Assembly: GCA_947575425.1 (NCBI GenBank)
Contig: CANPNQ010000009.1
Coordinates: forward strand, 1 to 13,107
Source of the DNA: an uncultured Erysipelotrichaceae bacterium
GTDB taxonomy: Bacteria > Bacillota_I > Bacilli_A > Erysipelotrichales > Erysipelotrichaceae
Length of the DNA stretch: 13,107 nt
Reading direction: 5' to 3'
Part shown: positions 12,519-13,107 of the stretch, in pieces
How the letters are laid out: each line of letters starts with the position of its first letter
How positions within the stretch are numbered: position 1 is the first letter of the stretch
Position numbers and translations under genes: made by a program
The notes under the pieces: model-generated
Seen by the model: only the letters and a program-made list of their open reading frames with translations
Databases searched by the model: none
What the model was told of the DNA's origin: nothing

Positions 12519-12943
12519 GAAACATTCTCCTCTCTTTCATCGTCATCATCATCGTCATCTGACGCTTGAAGCAATACATCATTCATATAGGCGAACTGTT
12601 GCTTGGAAGCCTCCAGCGCATTGCGAAGGAACGCTTCATCGATTTCTGTTTGTGCAAACATACATTCCATGATGACTGCTAGATTCATTCCGGTAATCAA
12701 ATGAAAGCGATATTTTGCCAATAAGCGGAAAAAGCATTGATTGACAGAGCCTCCATACAGATCGGTAAATACGATACAATTCTTGTCCTTGTGCTGTTCT
12801 AACAGATCCTCTGCCTTGTTCGCAAAGCCGGAATCGGTCAGTGTCTGTTCTAAAACCAAGACCTCACCGCCACCGAAGAAGCGCAATGTTTCTGCCATGC
12901 CCGAAGCCAGTTTACTGTGAGATGCAAGTATAATCTGATTCAC
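12515..12943 (-). CDS. PTS mannose-family EIIA component with Asp-rich tail
   Basis: EIIA accepts phosphate from HPr. The 142-residue product starts NQIILASHSKLASGM, with His9 as the expected phosphorylation site, and contains the FTDLYGGSVNQ segment (59-69), which matches the conserved DLxGG loop of EIIA-Man domains. The start is GTG at 12943: GAGGTGA (12956-12950) lies 6 bases upstream and no in-frame ATG fits. The end is unusual: seven aspartates in a row (129-135), written as GAT and GAC triplets, then EREENVS. In mannose-type proteins with fused EIIA and EIIB such acidic or flexible stretches act as linkers; here the gene for EIIB follows as a separate frame with a 4-base overlap. It is the first gene of the operon. 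Confidence 0.93.
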   Translation of the reverse strand: MNQIILASHSKLASGMAETLRFFGGGEVLVLEQTLTDSGFANKAEDLLEQHKDKNCIVFTDLYGGSVNQCFFRLLAKYRFHLITGMNLAVIMECMFAQTEIDEAFLRNALEASKQQFAYMNDVLLQASDDDDDDDEREENVS

Positions 12944-12975
12944 TGATGATCACCTCGTTTCGTCTGATTTGTTTC

Positions 12976-12991
12976 AATGCCAAGCGGCATT
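12976..12991 (-). promoter_or_regulatory. Leader hairpin or operator of the PTS operon
   Basis: AATGCC (12976-12981) and GGCATT (12986-12991) form a perfect 6-bp inverted repeat around AAGC. It lies in the 5' leader, about 15 bases after the predicted transcript start and 20 bases before the EIIA ribosome site. It could be a regulator site or a small hairpin; no U-tract follows. Confidence 0.4.
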
Positions 12992-13010
12992 ATGAGCTAT
13001 TAGTAATTAG

Positions 13011-13039
13011 ATTATATATATTATTTGCTGCTATGTCAA
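13011..13039 (-). promoter_or_regulatory. Consensus sigma-A promoter of the PTS operon
   Basis: On the minus strand: TTGACA (13039-13034), a 17-base spacer, and TATAAT (13016-13011). Both hexamers and the spacing are perfect. Transcription should start near 13004, giving a leader of about 60 bases. Many mannose-family operons use sigma-54 with a LevR-type activator; no -24/-12 element was seen here. Confidence 0.88.
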
Positions 13040-13107
13040 TATAAAATATATATGAATTATTTCGGATGTCGCCATTTTGGGTTATCACAAAGTCAAAAGG
13101 GGCATAA

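Noticed and set aside
13040..13107. Divergent gene at the right edge
   Set aside because: Only 68 AT-rich bases are available; a possible plus-strand promoter (TTGCTG with TATATA) is too weak to support.

Overview
The window looks like chromosomal DNA from a low-to-mid GC gut Bacillota, most likely near the Erysipelotrichales. This is inferred from the sequence alone: strong AGGAGG-type ribosome sites, consensus sigma-A promoters, U-tailed intrinsic terminators, a mannose-family PTS and a bile-salt-hydrolase-type enzyme. No phage, insertion sequence, CRISPR array, tRNA or rRNA was seen.

Layout. Left edge (minus strand): the first 81 codons of an ABC exporter, then a spacer, then a histidine kinase that keeps only its catalytic half. 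At 1528-1708 (minus) there is no protein gene. Instead there is a consensus promoter, a compact three-helix RNA with two C-rich loops and a U-tail, and a second strong terminator: a probable small regulatory RNA next to a small XRE-type regulator (minus). A 44-codon gene with its own ribosome site and terminator follows on plus. Then comes a two-gene operon, tsaC (tRNA threonylcarbamoyladenosine synthesis) and rpiB, ending in a strong terminator.

From 4000 to 7419 (plus) three overlapping genes form a unit: a VTC-type polyphosphate polymerase-domain protein, a DUF4956 membrane protein, and a large beta-helix lipoprotein of the Cthe_2159 carbohydrate-binding type. They probably act together at the membrane and cell surface, but what they make or bind is not known from sequence. 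A choloylglycine hydrolase family enzyme (bile salt hydrolase-like) follows as a single gene.

The right third is one minus-strand operon. A perfect TTGACA/TATAAT promoter at 13011-13039 drives EIIA, EIIB, EIIC and EIID of a mannose-family PTS. After a weak terminator come a single-pass membrane protein with a helical soluble part and a beta-phosphoglucomutase-like HAD hydrolase. The operon ends at a terminator shared with the convergent hydrolase gene. A long hairpin sits between the EIIB and EIIC genes.

The best candidate for something undescribed is the small RNA at about 1585-1674. Next are the VTC/DUF4956/beta-helix lipoprotein unit and the EIIB-EIIC intercistronic hairpin.
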